Part shown: positions 30,621 to 38,569 of the stretch, one piece after another
Layout: each line of letters begins with the position of its first letter
Position numbering within the stretch: position 1 is the first letter of the stretch
DNA from: Pseudomonas costantinii
GTDB lineage: Bacteria > Pseudomonadota > Gammaproteobacteria > Pseudomonadales > Pseudomonadaceae
DNA: 54,543 bases
Direction: 5' to 3'
Assembly (NCBI RefSeq): GCF_001870435.1
Contig: NZ_MDDR01000004.1
Location: 113,053-167,595 of the forward strand
Made by a program: the position numbers and the translations under genes
Notes under the pieces: model-generated
What the model was told of the DNA's origin: nothing
What the model saw: the letters and a program-made list of their open reading frames with translations, nothing else
Database searches by the model: none

Positions 30621-30641
30621 AAGTGTTATAAGTTAACACTT
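30621..30641. promoter_or_regulatory. Zur/Fur-family-like palindrome upstream of the TonB receptor operon
   Basis: AAGTGTTA (30621-30628) and TAACACTT (30634-30641) are perfect inverted arms around TAAGT, ending about 64 bases before the receptor ATG. TGTTA...TAACA resembles Zur boxes (TGTTATA..TATAACA) more than Fur boxes (GATAATGATAATC). The regulator is inferred. Confidence 0.45.
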
Positions 30642-30706
30642 ATTGGCTGCGGGACAAAAGTCGCGCAAGGCTACAGAAGGCCTCTGCCTGGGGCATCTCA
30701 CCTGGT

Positions 30707-32089
30707 TCATGCCGAACGTGAGGCGGGTTCACGTTGGCCAAAAAAACGCGACAGCACTAAACGATCCAGCGCCCACACGGCGATCAGCGATGCGCCCACC
30801 AACGGAAAAATAATCGCCAGAGCGAGCATGATTACCATCGCGGTTTTCCACTTCGGCAGGTCATGGCGCAGCGGTGGAACACCCAGGCCGCCCACGGGCC
30901 GACGCTTCCACCAGATCACCACGCCACTCACCGCACTGAGCAGAATCATCAGGCAGATCAGCAGCACGATGATCTGGTTCACCACGCCAAACATCTTGCC
31001 TTCGTGCAGCATCACGCCGGTCTCAGTTGCGCGTGCGACGGTGTTGTAGTGCTCCCAGCGCACATCGGCCAGAACCTTGCCGGTGTATTGGTCCACATGC
31101 AGTGTGGCGTCGTTGCGCGGGTCGTTGGCGAACACCGCGACGGTGAATACACCCTCGGCGGTGCTCGGGAAGGTGATGCTGTAGCCGGGCTCGACCTTGC
31201 GCGCGTTGGCCAAATCGACCACCTGTTGCAGGCGTACAGTCGGCGTGGCCGGCCCTGCGTGCAGGGCACCGTGCTTCATATGTTCGGCATGCTCGCCGGA
31301 CATCGGCATCGGCGTGTTTTCCATGGCCCAAGGCACGGTCTGTTGGCTCGCGGTGTTGAGCACGCGTGCCTGCTGATCGGACTGCGGCACGTTGTTCCAC
31401 ATCGCTGCGGGGAAGGTGTTCCACAGCTGCGCGTATTGCTTACCCCAAAAGCCGGTCCAGGTCATGCCGCTGAGCAACATTACCAGCAGAAAGGCCGCGC
31501 CCCAGAACCCGGCGACCGCATGCATATCACGCCAGAACACGCGGCCACGCGTATTGAAACGAGGCCACAACACCCCCGCCGATGATTTGCCGCGCGGCCA
31601 CCACAAGTACACGCCGGACACCACCAGCATCACGCCCCAACCGGCGGCGAGTTCCACCAGGCGATCGCCGACGGTGCCGATCATCAACTCACCGTGCAGC
31701 GCACGGGCGATGGCCTGCAGGTTGTTTTTCGCATCCTGTTCACCGAGCACGGTGCCGCGATACGGGTCGACGAATACCGTCACCTCGCGCCCACCGTTAT
31801 GCATCACGAATTGCGCGCTGCTGGTGGCGTTGGCCGGTGGCAGGTACTTGCTGATGGTGCCTTGAGGGTAGGCGGCCTTGGCCCGTTGCAGCTGCTCGTC
31901 GGCGCTCAGCGCGTGTTCGGCGGCGGGCACGGTGAGCAGGTTGCCGTACATCAGCGGGTCGAGTTGGGGTTTGAACAGGTAGATGATGCCGGTCAGGGCC
32001 AGCATCACCATAAATGGCGCGACGAATAGCCCGGCGTAGAAGTGCCAACGCCAGGCCAGGTTGTAGAAGGAAACTTTTTGAGTGGTCAT
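30707..32089 (-). CDS. PepSY-associated transmembrane protein (PepSY-TM)
   Basis: A 460-residue inner-membrane protein of the PepSY-TM family with a membrane segment after WRWHFYAGLFVAPFMVMLALTGIIYLF, another near residue 200, and two at the C-terminus. Two periplasmic PepSY-like regions lie between them (YRGTVLGEQDAKN, QYTGKVLADVRWE). Such proteins often accompany TonB-dependent receptors and may reduce imported metal. A Met/His-rich stretch (TPMPMSGEHAEHMKHGALHAG) could bind copper. It follows oprC on the same strand beyond a REP pair, so it is grouped with copper uptake. Confidence 0.88.
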   Translation of the reverse strand: MTTQKVSFYNLAWRWHFYAGLFVAPFMVMLALTGIIYLFKPQLDPLMYGNLLTVPAAEHALSADEQLQRAKAAYPQGTISKYLPPANATSSAQFVMHNGGREVTVFVDPYRGTVLGEQDAKNNLQAIARALHGELMIGTVGDRLVELAAGWGVMLVVSGVYLWWPRGKSSAGVLWPRFNTRGRVFWRDMHAVAGFWGAAFLLVMLLSGMTWTGFWGKQYAQLWNTFPAAMWNNVPQSDQQARVLNTASQQTVPWAMENTPMPMSGEHAEHMKHGALHAGPATPTVRLQQVVDLANARKVEPGYSITFPSTAEGVFTVAVFANDPRNDATLHVDQYTGKVLADVRWEHYNTVARATETGVMLHEGKMFGVVNQIIVLLICLMILLSAVSGVVIWWKRRPVGGLGVPPLRHDLPKWKTAMVIMLALAIIFPLVGASLIAVWALDRLVLSRFFGQREPASRSA

Positions 32090-32132
32090 CAGGTGCTCCG
32101 CAAGGCTTGAATTTTTGTGTCAGTTACGCCGC

Positions 32133-32199
32133 CATCGCGGGCAAGCCCGTTCCCACATTTGGAATGTATTCCAAGGTGGGAGCGGGCTTGCCCGCGATG
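32133..32199. repeat. REP pair of the GGGCTTGCCCGCGATG type
   Basis: CATCGCGGGCAAGCCCG (from 32133) is repeated in inverse (ending 32199), with further TCCCAC/GTGGGA arms and a short centre. This is a different REP family from the GATCGTTCCCACGC elements. It lies between oprC and the PepSY gene. Confidence 0.85.
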
Positions 32200-32202
32200 C
32201 CT

Positions 32203-34272
32203 TTAGAAGCTCATGTCCACCTTGGTCCAAAGCGTGCGCCCTGGCTCCTTGATGGCTTGCGGGTCGTTGGCCGGGTAGCCGAACCCGGCGTTGCCGGCCA
32301 GGTTCAAGTGTTCGGCGTAAGCCTTGCCGAACAGGTTGTCGACGCCGGTGCTGACCTTGAAGTGTTTATTGATGCGGTACGCCGCGTTCAGCGAGAACAC
32401 GCCAAAGCCGCCACTCTTGTCGAAGTCCTTGCCGACTACGTTGCCTTTGTTCTGGTCGATGCGGTTTTGCGCGGCGACCACGCGCCACAAGGCACCGGCA
32501 CTCCAGTCGTCTTCGCTGTACGTCAGGCCGAAGCGTGCATCCAATGGCGGCATTTGCGGCAGGGCCTTGCCGTCGCTGGTGTTCTTGCCCCAGGCGTAGG
32601 CGAGGGTGGCGTCGGCCTTCCAGTGGCGGGTCAGCTTGTACGCCGTGCCCAATTCGCCGCCCATGATGCGGGCGTCAACGTTGCGGGCCTGGGAGGTGGT
32701 GCCCATCATTCCTGGCTTGTAGTCGAACAGGATGAAGTCCTGCACGCGGCCGATATACCCCGAGGCCCAGGCTTCGAGGTCGGCGGTTTTGTATTGCGCG
32801 CCGAAGTCGAACTGGGTGGTTTTCTCCGGTTTCACACCGTCGAAGGCATTCACCGAACCGACGGCGCCAGTGTTGGGGGAGAACAGCTCCCAGTAATCCG
32901 GGAAGCGCTCCGAATGTCCCAGGCCTGCGTAGAGGGTGGTCGGGCTGTCGGCCAAATCATGCTCATAGCGCATGAAGCCCGACGGCAGTGTGTCGGCGCG
33001 GGTGTCATCGGCGGTGGGGTTGGGACGGGCCATCATTCCCGAGCCTGTGGTCTGGCGAAAGTCCTTGGCCGAGGCGCGGTCCAGTCGCGCGCCGGTGATC
33101 AGGCGATCGCGGTCGGCGGCGTACCAGGTCAGTTCGCCGAACGCGCCGTAGTTATGGAAGTTGGCGTCCTTGACCCGCGGCAAGTCCTTGTAGGTATCGA
33201 TGCCCATGCTGCTGCGCTGGCGGTGTTCGTTGGTCTGCGCATCCAGGCCTCCTATCAGTTGTAGATCGGCCCAGCGCCAGGTCGCCTTGATCCGCGCGCC
33301 AAGGGTGCGACGATCAACGTTAGCCGCCATGGGCCCGGCCATCATCCCGGTGCCTGATGGCGTACGCAGGCTGTAGTTGTCCATCACATGGTCGGCGTAG
33401 TTGTAGTAGACCTGGGCCTCGACCTTATCCAGCACCTCGCCGATGTTGGATTTTTCGAAACGCAGCCCCAGGCTTTCACGCAGGAACTGCGAGCCGTCCA
33501 TGCCACGCCCGGCGTAACGCGCCTCGCCATCACCACGGCCGGCGGTGAGTTCCAGCAGGGTGTCGGCGTCAGGGGTGAAGCCGACGGCGACATCGCCATT
33601 CCACTTGTCGTAGCGCGAGGCCACGGTTTTGTTATTGCCATCCTTGTAGTCATCGGCATGTGCCTGGTTGCCGATCACTCGCACATAGCCCAACGGCCCA
33701 CCGGCAGCAGCGTCGATGACCTTATCGAAACGCCCGTTGGAGCCGGCCAGCACACTGGCGTTGACCCGTGTGCCCAGTTCACCGAACTGCTCCGGCTCGC
33801 GCTCGAACAGAATGGTGCCGGCTGAGGCGCCCGGGCCCCAGAGTACGGTTTGCGGGCCTTTGATCACGGTCAGCTTGTCGTAGGTTTCCGGCGAAATGTA
33901 CGAGGTGGGCGCGTCCATCCGCCCAGGGCAGGCGCCGAGCATCATGCCGCCGTTAGTGAGGATATTCAGGCGTGAGCCGAACATGCCGCGCAGCACCGGG
34001 TCGCCATTGGTGCCGCCGTTGCGCACCAGGGCGAAGCCGGGGATGGTCTTGAGGTAATCGCCACCATCGCTGGCGGGCACCGGTTGGCGCGGGTCTTTCG
34101 GGTTGGTGATCACGGTCAGCGGTGAGCTGGGGGCGATTGCGGTGATCACGGTGGGGCTCAGCTCATGCTCGGCGTGCTCGTCGGCGTGGGCCAGTGGAAC
34201 CAGCAGTGCGCCGCACAGAACGGCGAAAACGGGGGTACATCCCAAACGGGAGTCAGCAGAAAACCTGGACAT
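32203..34272 (-). CDS. oprC: TonB-dependent copper receptor OprC
   Basis: A 689-residue outer-membrane receptor with signal peptide (after MSRFSADSRLG), plug and 22-strand barrel ending RTLWTKVDMSF. The plug contains GACPGRMD, a C-x3-M pair at C115 and M119. A barrel loop has ADHVMD with H295 and M297, an H-x-M pair. These match the CxxxM-HxM copper site known from P. aeruginosa OprC, so copper import is well supported. The ATG at 34272 is preferred (GGAA upstream, good signal peptide); ATG 34284 is an alternative four codons longer. A copper-chaperone gene and two DUF2946 genes precede it on the same strand. Confidence 0.93.
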   Translation of the reverse strand: MSRFSADSRLGCTPVFAVLCGALLVPLAHADEHAEHELSPTVITAIAPSSPLTVITNPKDPRQPVPASDGGDYLKTIPGFALVRNGGTNGDPVLRGMFGSRLNILTNGGMMLGACPGRMDAPTSYISPETYDKLTVIKGPQTVLWGPGASAGTILFEREPEQFGELGTRVNASVLAGSNGRFDKVIDAAAGGPLGYVRVIGNQAHADDYKDGNNKTVASRYDKWNGDVAVGFTPDADTLLELTAGRGDGEARYAGRGMDGSQFLRESLGLRFEKSNIGEVLDKVEAQVYYNYADHVMDNYSLRTPSGTGMMAGPMAANVDRRTLGARIKATWRWADLQLIGGLDAQTNEHRQRSSMGIDTYKDLPRVKDANFHNYGAFGELTWYAADRDRLITGARLDRASAKDFRQTTGSGMMARPNPTADDTRADTLPSGFMRYEHDLADSPTTLYAGLGHSERFPDYWELFSPNTGAVGSVNAFDGVKPEKTTQFDFGAQYKTADLEAWASGYIGRVQDFILFDYKPGMMGTTSQARNVDARIMGGELGTAYKLTRHWKADATLAYAWGKNTSDGKALPQMPPLDARFGLTYSEDDWSAGALWRVVAAQNRIDQNKGNVVGKDFDKSGGFGVFSLNAAYRINKHFKVSTGVDNLFGKAYAEHLNLAGNAGFGYPANDPQAIKEPGRTLWTKVDMSF

Positions 34273-34365
34273 GACAAATTCCATCAATCAATCGTAAACA
34301 ACACGGCCAGCAGCCTGCGGCTGTCTGTCTAAAGTCGGCCGGGGTGAAGTAACGCTGTGAAGTGC

Positions 34366-34791
34366 TTACGAAGCGATGGGCGGCGCGCGGCTACGGGCGC
34401 CGGGGAAGATGCTCTGCCGGGCATGGCCCAGGCGGGTGGCGGGGGTGAGGGCGTTGGCCGGTGGCGGGCTGCCGAGAATGGCGTAGGACACGCTGCCGGG
34501 CAGGGCCGGGCAACTGAAGAGCAGGTCGCAATAGCCGCACTTTGCCCAGAGTGCGTGATGTTCGTTGGGGGCTTTAGTGTGATGGGATTCGCCATGGTCG
34601 CCGGGCATTTCCATCGACATTTCCATGGGCATGTCCATCGACATACCGGCGTGATGATCCATCGGCATCGCTTGGGAAATCAGCGGACCGATAAAAATCA
34701 TCAGCATGGCGAACAGGCTGATCCAACTGCCGCGCATAAGGCTCATGGGCTTACGGCGGCGCGGGGACAACCTGGCGCGAGGGGCGCCCAT
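34366..34791 (-). CDS. DUF2946-type small exported metal-related protein
   Basis: A protein of up to 141 residues with a hydrophobic export or anchor segment (SLFAMLMIFIGPLISQAMP), then a Met/His-rich stretch (MPMDHHAGMSMDMPMEMSM) and a CGYC motif near residue 95. These are typical of DUF2946 proteins found in copper operons, where a periplasmic metal-handling role is suspected. The start is uncertain: ATG 34791 follows the previous stop by 10 bases, whereas ATG 34746 (MSLMRGSW) gives a more usual N-terminus. Neither has a strong Shine-Dalgarno. It lies between the PCu(A)C chaperone gene and oprC. Confidence 0.8.
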   Translation of the reverse strand: MGAPRARLSPRRRKPMSLMRGSWISLFAMLMIFIGPLISQAMPMDHHAGMSMDMPMEMSMEMPGDHGESHHTKAPNEHHALWAKCGYCDLLFSCPALPGSVSYAILGSPPPANALTPATRLGHARQSIFPGARSRAPPIAS

Positions 34792-34801
34792 CGAGGTTGG
34801 C

Positions 34802-35284
34802 TTACTGGGAGTGCATATGCTCGTGGCCAGCCATCGGCGGCGTTTTCTGTACCGAGACTTCCACTTCCACCTTGCCGGCTTTTTCGAAGGTCAGGGTCAG
34901 TGGGAATTGCTTGCCGTCGGCCAACAGGCTGCGGTCTTTAAGGCCCAACAGCATTACGTGATAAGCCATCGGCGCGAAGGTCAACTCACCTTTGGCCGGT
35001 ACAGCGACGCTGGGTACTTGCTGCATCTTCATCAAGTCGCCCTGCATCACGTGCTCGTGCAGTTCGGCCTTGTCCGCCACCGGCGTGTCGACGCTGAGCA
35101 GGCGGTCCGGGGTAGCACCGGTGTTATGAATCACAAAGTACGCCGCCACCGTGGGCGCGTTCGGCGGCAACTCCTGGGACCAGGGATCGCTGACCAGCAG
35201 GTCGCCGGCCTTGTAGTCATCGGCATTGGCAGCAACGCACACCGGCAGCAACAACGCAGCCAGAAGCAGGGAAGATTTGAGCAT
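34802..35284 (-). CDS. Periplasmic copper chaperone PCu(A)C
   Basis: A 160-residue protein with a signal peptide (MLKSSLLLAALLLPVCVAANA) and a cupredoxin-like PCu(A)C domain. The copper ligand pattern is visible as ELHEHVMQGDLMKMQQV followed by AYHVML, i.e. the H...M...HxM set of this family, and the C-terminus adds GHEHMHSQ. Such proteins bind Cu(I) in the periplasm and pass it to membrane or oxidase targets. It lies between two DUF2946 genes upstream of oprC, forming a copper acquisition group. Confidence 0.93.
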   Translation of the reverse strand: MLKSSLLLAALLLPVCVAANADDYKAGDLLVSDPWSQELPPNAPTVAAYFVIHNTGATPDRLLSVDTPVADKAELHEHVMQGDLMKMQQVPSVAVPAKGELTFAPMAYHVMLLGLKDRSLLADGKQFPLTLTFEKAGKVEVEVSVQKTPPMAGHEHMHSQ

Positions 35285-35330
35285 GGCAGTTCTCCAGAAC
35301 GGTTCTAAACGCAGTTCACTTGCGAAGAAA

Positions 35331-35726
35331 TCAGACCGTTGGAGAGGCGCGCGGGTTGAGGCTCGGCCATTGCTGGCGCGGCGTCGGGGTTTGCAGTGAC
35401 GGCGGCGGCAGGCTCAGCAGCGCATCGAACCGCGTGACGTACAACTGCGGCACATGCCCCGGCAACGCCACCAATGGCGCGGAGCCTGAGCAACACCAGC
35501 AATGCTGCATGGTGGAGTGATCGTCCTGCTGTGGTGCCGGAATCTCCAACTTGCCCAAGGCAATTGTTTTGAGGCTGGCGCCATTGGAGGAACAGAAACT
35601 GCCCCACAGCATTTGTTGGATCGGGTCCTGGGACTGCTGCATCGCACTCGCCATCGGCATGGCAAAGGCGTTGAACAGCACTGCAAAGCAGGCGATCCAG
35701 ACGATTGCAAAGCGTTGACGGGCCAT
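35331..35726 (-). CDS. DUF2946-family exported protein
   Basis: A 131-residue protein with a signal peptide (MARQRFAIVWIACFAVLFNAFAMPMASA), a central CWCCSG motif near residue 76 and a Pro-rich C-terminus, as in DUF2946 proteins. It is the first gene of the copper group DUF2946, PCu(A)C, DUF2946, oprC, PepSY. Function is not established; metal binding through the Cys cluster is a reasonable inference. A perfect inverted repeat stands just upstream of its start. Confidence 0.82.
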   Translation of the reverse strand: MARQRFAIVWIACFAVLFNAFAMPMASAMQQSQDPIQQMLWGSFCSSNGASLKTIALGKLEIPAPQQDDHSTMQHCWCCSGSAPLVALPGHVPQLYVTRFDALLSLPPPSLQTPTPRQQWPSLNPRASPTV

Positions 35727-35749
35727 GGCGGAGAATCCGTAGGGTTAAA

Positions 35750-35776
35750 CGATCAGGTGGGTATTTAGCCTGATCG
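35750..35776. promoter_or_regulatory. Inverted repeat upstream of the copper operon
   Basis: CGATCAGG (35750-35757) and CCTGATCG (35769-35776) are perfect arms around 11 bases, 24 bases before the DUF2946 start. It could be an operator. It has no T-tract, so a terminator of the preceding antitoxin gene is less likely. Confidence 0.35.
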
Positions 35777-35828
35777 AGGGGGATAAGTAAAAAGGGGCGG
35801 TGTGGTTTGGTGTCGCAGTTCTGGCAAG

Positions 35829-36152
35829 TTACGCAGTGGGTACTCCGTGGACCTGCATATCGACGCCTAACGTTTTTCTAATCACTGCAAAAATAGCCGC
35901 CAGATTATCCATGCTTGGATTACCGCTGGCAGACAGCATTCGATGCAAGCTCTTGCTAGGTTTTGAGGTTTCTTTTGCAAGACCTTCAAAGCCCACTGTA
36001 GCGTTAACCAGATCACGCAAAATTACGCGTGAAACTTCCGGTTCACCATTGAGAAACAGCGTAGCAGCCTCGTCTAGAAGTGCTTGGGCAAATTCGGGGT
36101 CGCGCTGGGCACGTTCGGCAATTGTGTGTTTGTAGCTGCGGGTGAGCGCCAT
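35829..36152 (-). CDS. Antitoxin of a HI1420/HigA-like toxin-antitoxin pair
   Basis: A 107-residue helix-turn-helix protein. The C-terminal half (LVNATVGFEGLAKETSKPSKSLHRMLSASGNPSMDNLAAIF) matches the probable addiction-module antidote family, in which the antitoxin binds DNA and is encoded downstream of its toxin. It starts 5 bases after the toxin stop, on the same strand. It would neutralise the toxin and repress the shared promoter, where an inverted repeat is present. Family assignment is good; activity of the pair is inferred. Confidence 0.87.
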   Translation of the reverse strand: MALTRSYKHTIAERAQRDPEFAQALLDEAATLFLNGEPEVSRVILRDLVNATVGFEGLAKETSKPSKSLHRMLSASGNPSMDNLAAIFAVIRKTLGVDMQVHGVPTA

Positions 36153-36157
36153 GCTGG

Positions 36158-36490
36158 TTACCTCTTTTGTTCCGTTTTTTTGCCACGCTGATGTTCATCG
36201 ATCAGCGATTTTACGACGTTGATATCGCGCTTTTGACTGGACTTGTCGCCACCACCGAACAAGATGATTAATCGGTGACCTTCTTGTATCAGATAGATTC
36301 GAAGGCCGGGTCCCCAGTTGATGCGGTATTCGCCCAGTCCGTCAAACCACTTGATGTTGCTGGTATTGCCCATCTCAAGTCGAACCAATGCAGTTGAAAC
36401 TTTGGTCGCCGCTGGCACACTCAAGGATGAAAACCACTCATCGAACGGGCTGATCTGGTTGTCGCGTCGGTATTCTTCGATCTCAATCAT
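36158..36490 (-). CDS. RelE/ParE-superfamily (Gp49-like) toxin
   Basis: A 110-residue protein of the addiction-module killer (HI1419/Gp49-like) family. Marks are FDEWFSSLSVPAATKVSTALVRLEMGN near the start, then GLGEYRINWGPGLRIYLIQEG and LIILFGGGDKSSQKRDI, the usual core with the basic C-terminal motif. Relatives are ribosome-dependent mRNA endonucleases. The ATG at 36490 (MIEIEEYRR) is preferred over an open frame reaching 36511. Toxin-before-antitoxin order is normal for this family. Confidence 0.88.
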   Translation of the reverse strand: MIEIEEYRRDNQISPFDEWFSSLSVPAATKVSTALVRLEMGNTSNIKWFDGLGEYRINWGPGLRIYLIQEGHRLIILFGGGDKSSQKRDINVVKSLIDEHQRGKKTEQKR

Positions 36491-36504
36491 TAGCCGTCCT
36501 GAAG

Positions 36505-36527
36505 GTAACAAATAGGTTACTAGTCAA
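36505..36527 (-). promoter_or_regulatory. Candidate promoter/operator of the toxin-antitoxin pair
   Basis: GTAAC (36505-36509) and GTTAC (36516-36520) are inverted arms 15 bases before the toxin ATG. On the minus strand TTGACT (36522-36527) immediately upstream could be a -35 element. Antitoxin autorepression at such a site is typical. Confidence 0.35.
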
Positions 36528-36546
36528 GCAAGCAAGCGATCCTGTC

Positions 36547-37272
36547 TTATCGAATGAAATTTGCCAACGCTATGAGTGTTTCTTTGGGCGACAAGAGTTC
36601 CAGATCAACCTTCGCCAACACCGGTCGTTTAAGCACCAGCACCGGCACCCCACGCTCCCGAGCCACTTCCAGCTTCGGCTCGGTCGCCGTGCTGCCGCTG
36701 TTCTTGCTGATCAACACATCAATCTGTCGCCGCTCAAACAACGCGCGTTCGTCTTCGATCAAAAACGGCCCACGCGCGCCGATCACTTCACAGCGTTCAT
36801 TCCCCGGATACACATCCAGCGCGCGCAACGTCCAGAACTGGTCCTCTGGGATCTCATCAAGATGCTGCAACGGCTCGCGTCCCAGCGTGAATAGTGGGCG
36901 TTTGAAGGGTTTCAAAGCTTCAATCAATTCAGCCCAATCACTGACCTCGCGCCAATCATCACCGGACTGCGGCTGCCACGCCGGTCGGCGCAAGGCCCAG
37001 CACGGGACATTGCATAACTGCGCAGCCTGGGCGGCGTTTTGGCTGATCTGCGCCGCATAAGGATGCGTGGCATCCAGTATCAGGCTGATGTTTTCATCGC
37101 GGACAAACTGCGCCAGACCTTCAGCGCCGCCATAACCACCCACGCGCACCTGACAGGTCAGGTCAGTCGGCACCCGCCCAACCCCGGCCAGGCTGTAGAT
37201 ATGTTCCGGGCCGAGGGTGCGGGCGATGGCCAGGGCCTCGGTGACACCGCCCAGCAGCAGGATACGGTTCAT
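36547..37272 (-). CDS. cobK: Precorrin-6A reductase
   Basis: A 241-residue enzyme that reduces precorrin-6A to dihydro-precorrin-6 with NADPH. It has the family start [20 protein letters not shown], the substrate-site motif DATHPYA near residue 68, and SKNSGS near residue 195. It overlaps the stop region of cobL by 4 bases (start at 37272), so cobL and cobK are co-translated leftward. The pathway partners cobG, H, I and J are divergent on the other side of cobL. Confidence 0.93.
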   Translation of the reverse strand: MNRILLLGGVTEALAIARTLGPEHIYSLAGVGRVPTDLTCQVRVGGYGGAEGLAQFVRDENISLILDATHPYAAQISQNAAQAAQLCNVPCWALRRPAWQPQSGDDWREVSDWAELIEALKPFKRPLFTLGREPLQHLDEIPEDQFWTLRALDVYPGNERCEVIGARGPFLIEDERALFERRQIDVLISKNSGSTATEPKLEVARERGVPVLVLKRPVLAKVDLELLSPKETLIALANFIR

Positions 37273-38474
37273 AGCGGTTTGATCACTTCCAATAGGGTGA
37301 TCGGCAGCGCTTGGCGCCAGGTGTCGAACTCGCCTAGCGGCTGGGCCTGGGCCACATGGATGCGCGTCAGTTCGCCACCGTGCTGGGCGCGCCAGTTCAT
37401 CAAGGTCATTTCGCTTTGCAGGGTCACGGCATTGGCGACCAAACGGCCACCGGGCCGCAGGTGTTGCCAGCAGGTGTCGAGCACGCCGTCGCGGGTCACA
37501 CCGCCGCCGATAAAGATTGCGTCCGGCGTTTCTAAATTGCTTAAAGCCTGGGGCGCGGTGCCGCGAATCAGTTGCAGGCCGGGGACGCCGAGGGCGTCGC
37601 GGTTGTGTTCGATCAGGCCTTGGCGGCCCGCATCGGCTTCAATCGCCAATGCGCGGCAGCTCGGATGGGTGCGCATCCATTCAATGCCGATAGAGCCGCT
37701 GCCCGCGCCCACGTCCCACAGCAGTTCGCCGGGCATGGGTGCCAGGCGGGCCAAGGTCATGGCGCGTACATCGCGTTTGGTCAGTTGACCATCGTGTTTG
37801 AACGCCGAGTCGGGCAGGCCGGCGAGGCGCGACAGGCGCGGGGTATTGGCGTCGGCCAGGCAGTCGATGGCGATCAGGTTCAAGTCGGCGACCGACACAG
37901 GTTGCCAATCCTGAGCCAGCCCGTCGATACGCTGCTCATCTGCACCGCCCAGGTGTTCAAAGACGCTCATACGACTAGGCCCAAACCCGGACTCAACCAA
38001 CAGCGAGGCAATCGCCGCAGGACTGCGCCCATCATTGCTCAACACCAGCAAGCGCACACCACTGGCCAGATGTGCGTTCAGCGCCGCCAATGGCCGAGCC
38101 ACCACGGACAACGTCACCACTTCCTGCAATGGCCAACCCAACCGTGCTGCCGCCAGGGAGACTGACGAAGGTGCGGGCAAAATCAGCAATTCTTCAGCCG
38201 CCACTTGCCGCGCCAGGCTGGCCCCCACGCCATAAAACATCGGGTCGCCGCTGGCCAGCACGCACACAGGCTCGCCGCGCCGTGCCAGCACCGGCTCCAG
38301 GGAAAACGGGCTTGGCCACAGCTGGCGTTCGCCGCGAATACACACCGGCAACAGGTCCAACTGGCGTTGGCCACCTATAATCCGGGAGGCGCGCAACAGG
38401 GCATGCCGGGCGTTTCTGCCCAGCCCCTTGAAGCCGTCTTCACCGATGCCTACTACCGTCAGCCAGGGCGACAT
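37269..38474 (-). CDS. cobL: Precorrin-6Y C5,15-methyltransferase (decarboxylating), CbiE-CbiT fusion
   Basis: A 401-residue bifunctional enzyme. The N-terminal part (about 1-200, [19 protein letters not shown]) is a tetrapyrrole methylase of the CbiE type. The C-terminal part (about 230-400) is a CbiT-type methyltransferase with the SAM loop [17 protein letters not shown]. It methylates C-5 and C-15 of the corrin ring and removes the C-12 acetate carboxyl. ATG at 38474. It is divergent from cobG across a 95-base gap that should hold both promoters. Confidence 0.95.
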   Translation of the reverse strand: MSPWLTVVGIGEDGFKGLGRNARHALLRASRIIGGQRQLDLLPVCIRGERQLWPSPFSLEPVLARRGEPVCVLASGDPMFYGVGASLARQVAAEELLILPAPSSVSLAAARLGWPLQEVVTLSVVARPLAALNAHLASGVRLLVLSNDGRSPAAIASLLVESGFGPSRMSVFEHLGGADEQRIDGLAQDWQPVSVADLNLIAIDCLADANTPRLSRLAGLPDSAFKHDGQLTKRDVRAMTLARLAPMPGELLWDVGAGSGSIGIEWMRTHPSCRALAIEADAGRQGLIEHNRDALGVPGLQLIRGTAPQALSNLETPDAIFIGGGVTRDGVLDTCWQHLRPGGRLVANAVTLQSEMTLMNWRAQHGGELTRIHVAQAQPLGEFDTWRQALPITLLEVIKPL

Positions 38475-38569
38475 ATGAATTCCTTGAACGACATCCGACG
38501 GGCAGGCTTTTCATGCCGCCGGACAAAGCAGGCATAATACCGCGCCTTTACCCGTCAACCGGTAGCCCC

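Noticed and set aside
30558..30706. Fur box in front of the TonB receptor
   Set aside because: No GATAATGATAATC-like repeats; only the TGTTA...TAACA palindrome is present, which fits Zur better.
38475..38569. Cobalamin riboswitch in front of the cob genes
   Set aside because: The gap between cobL and cobG is only 95 bases and contains no B12-box-like sequence; too short for the element.
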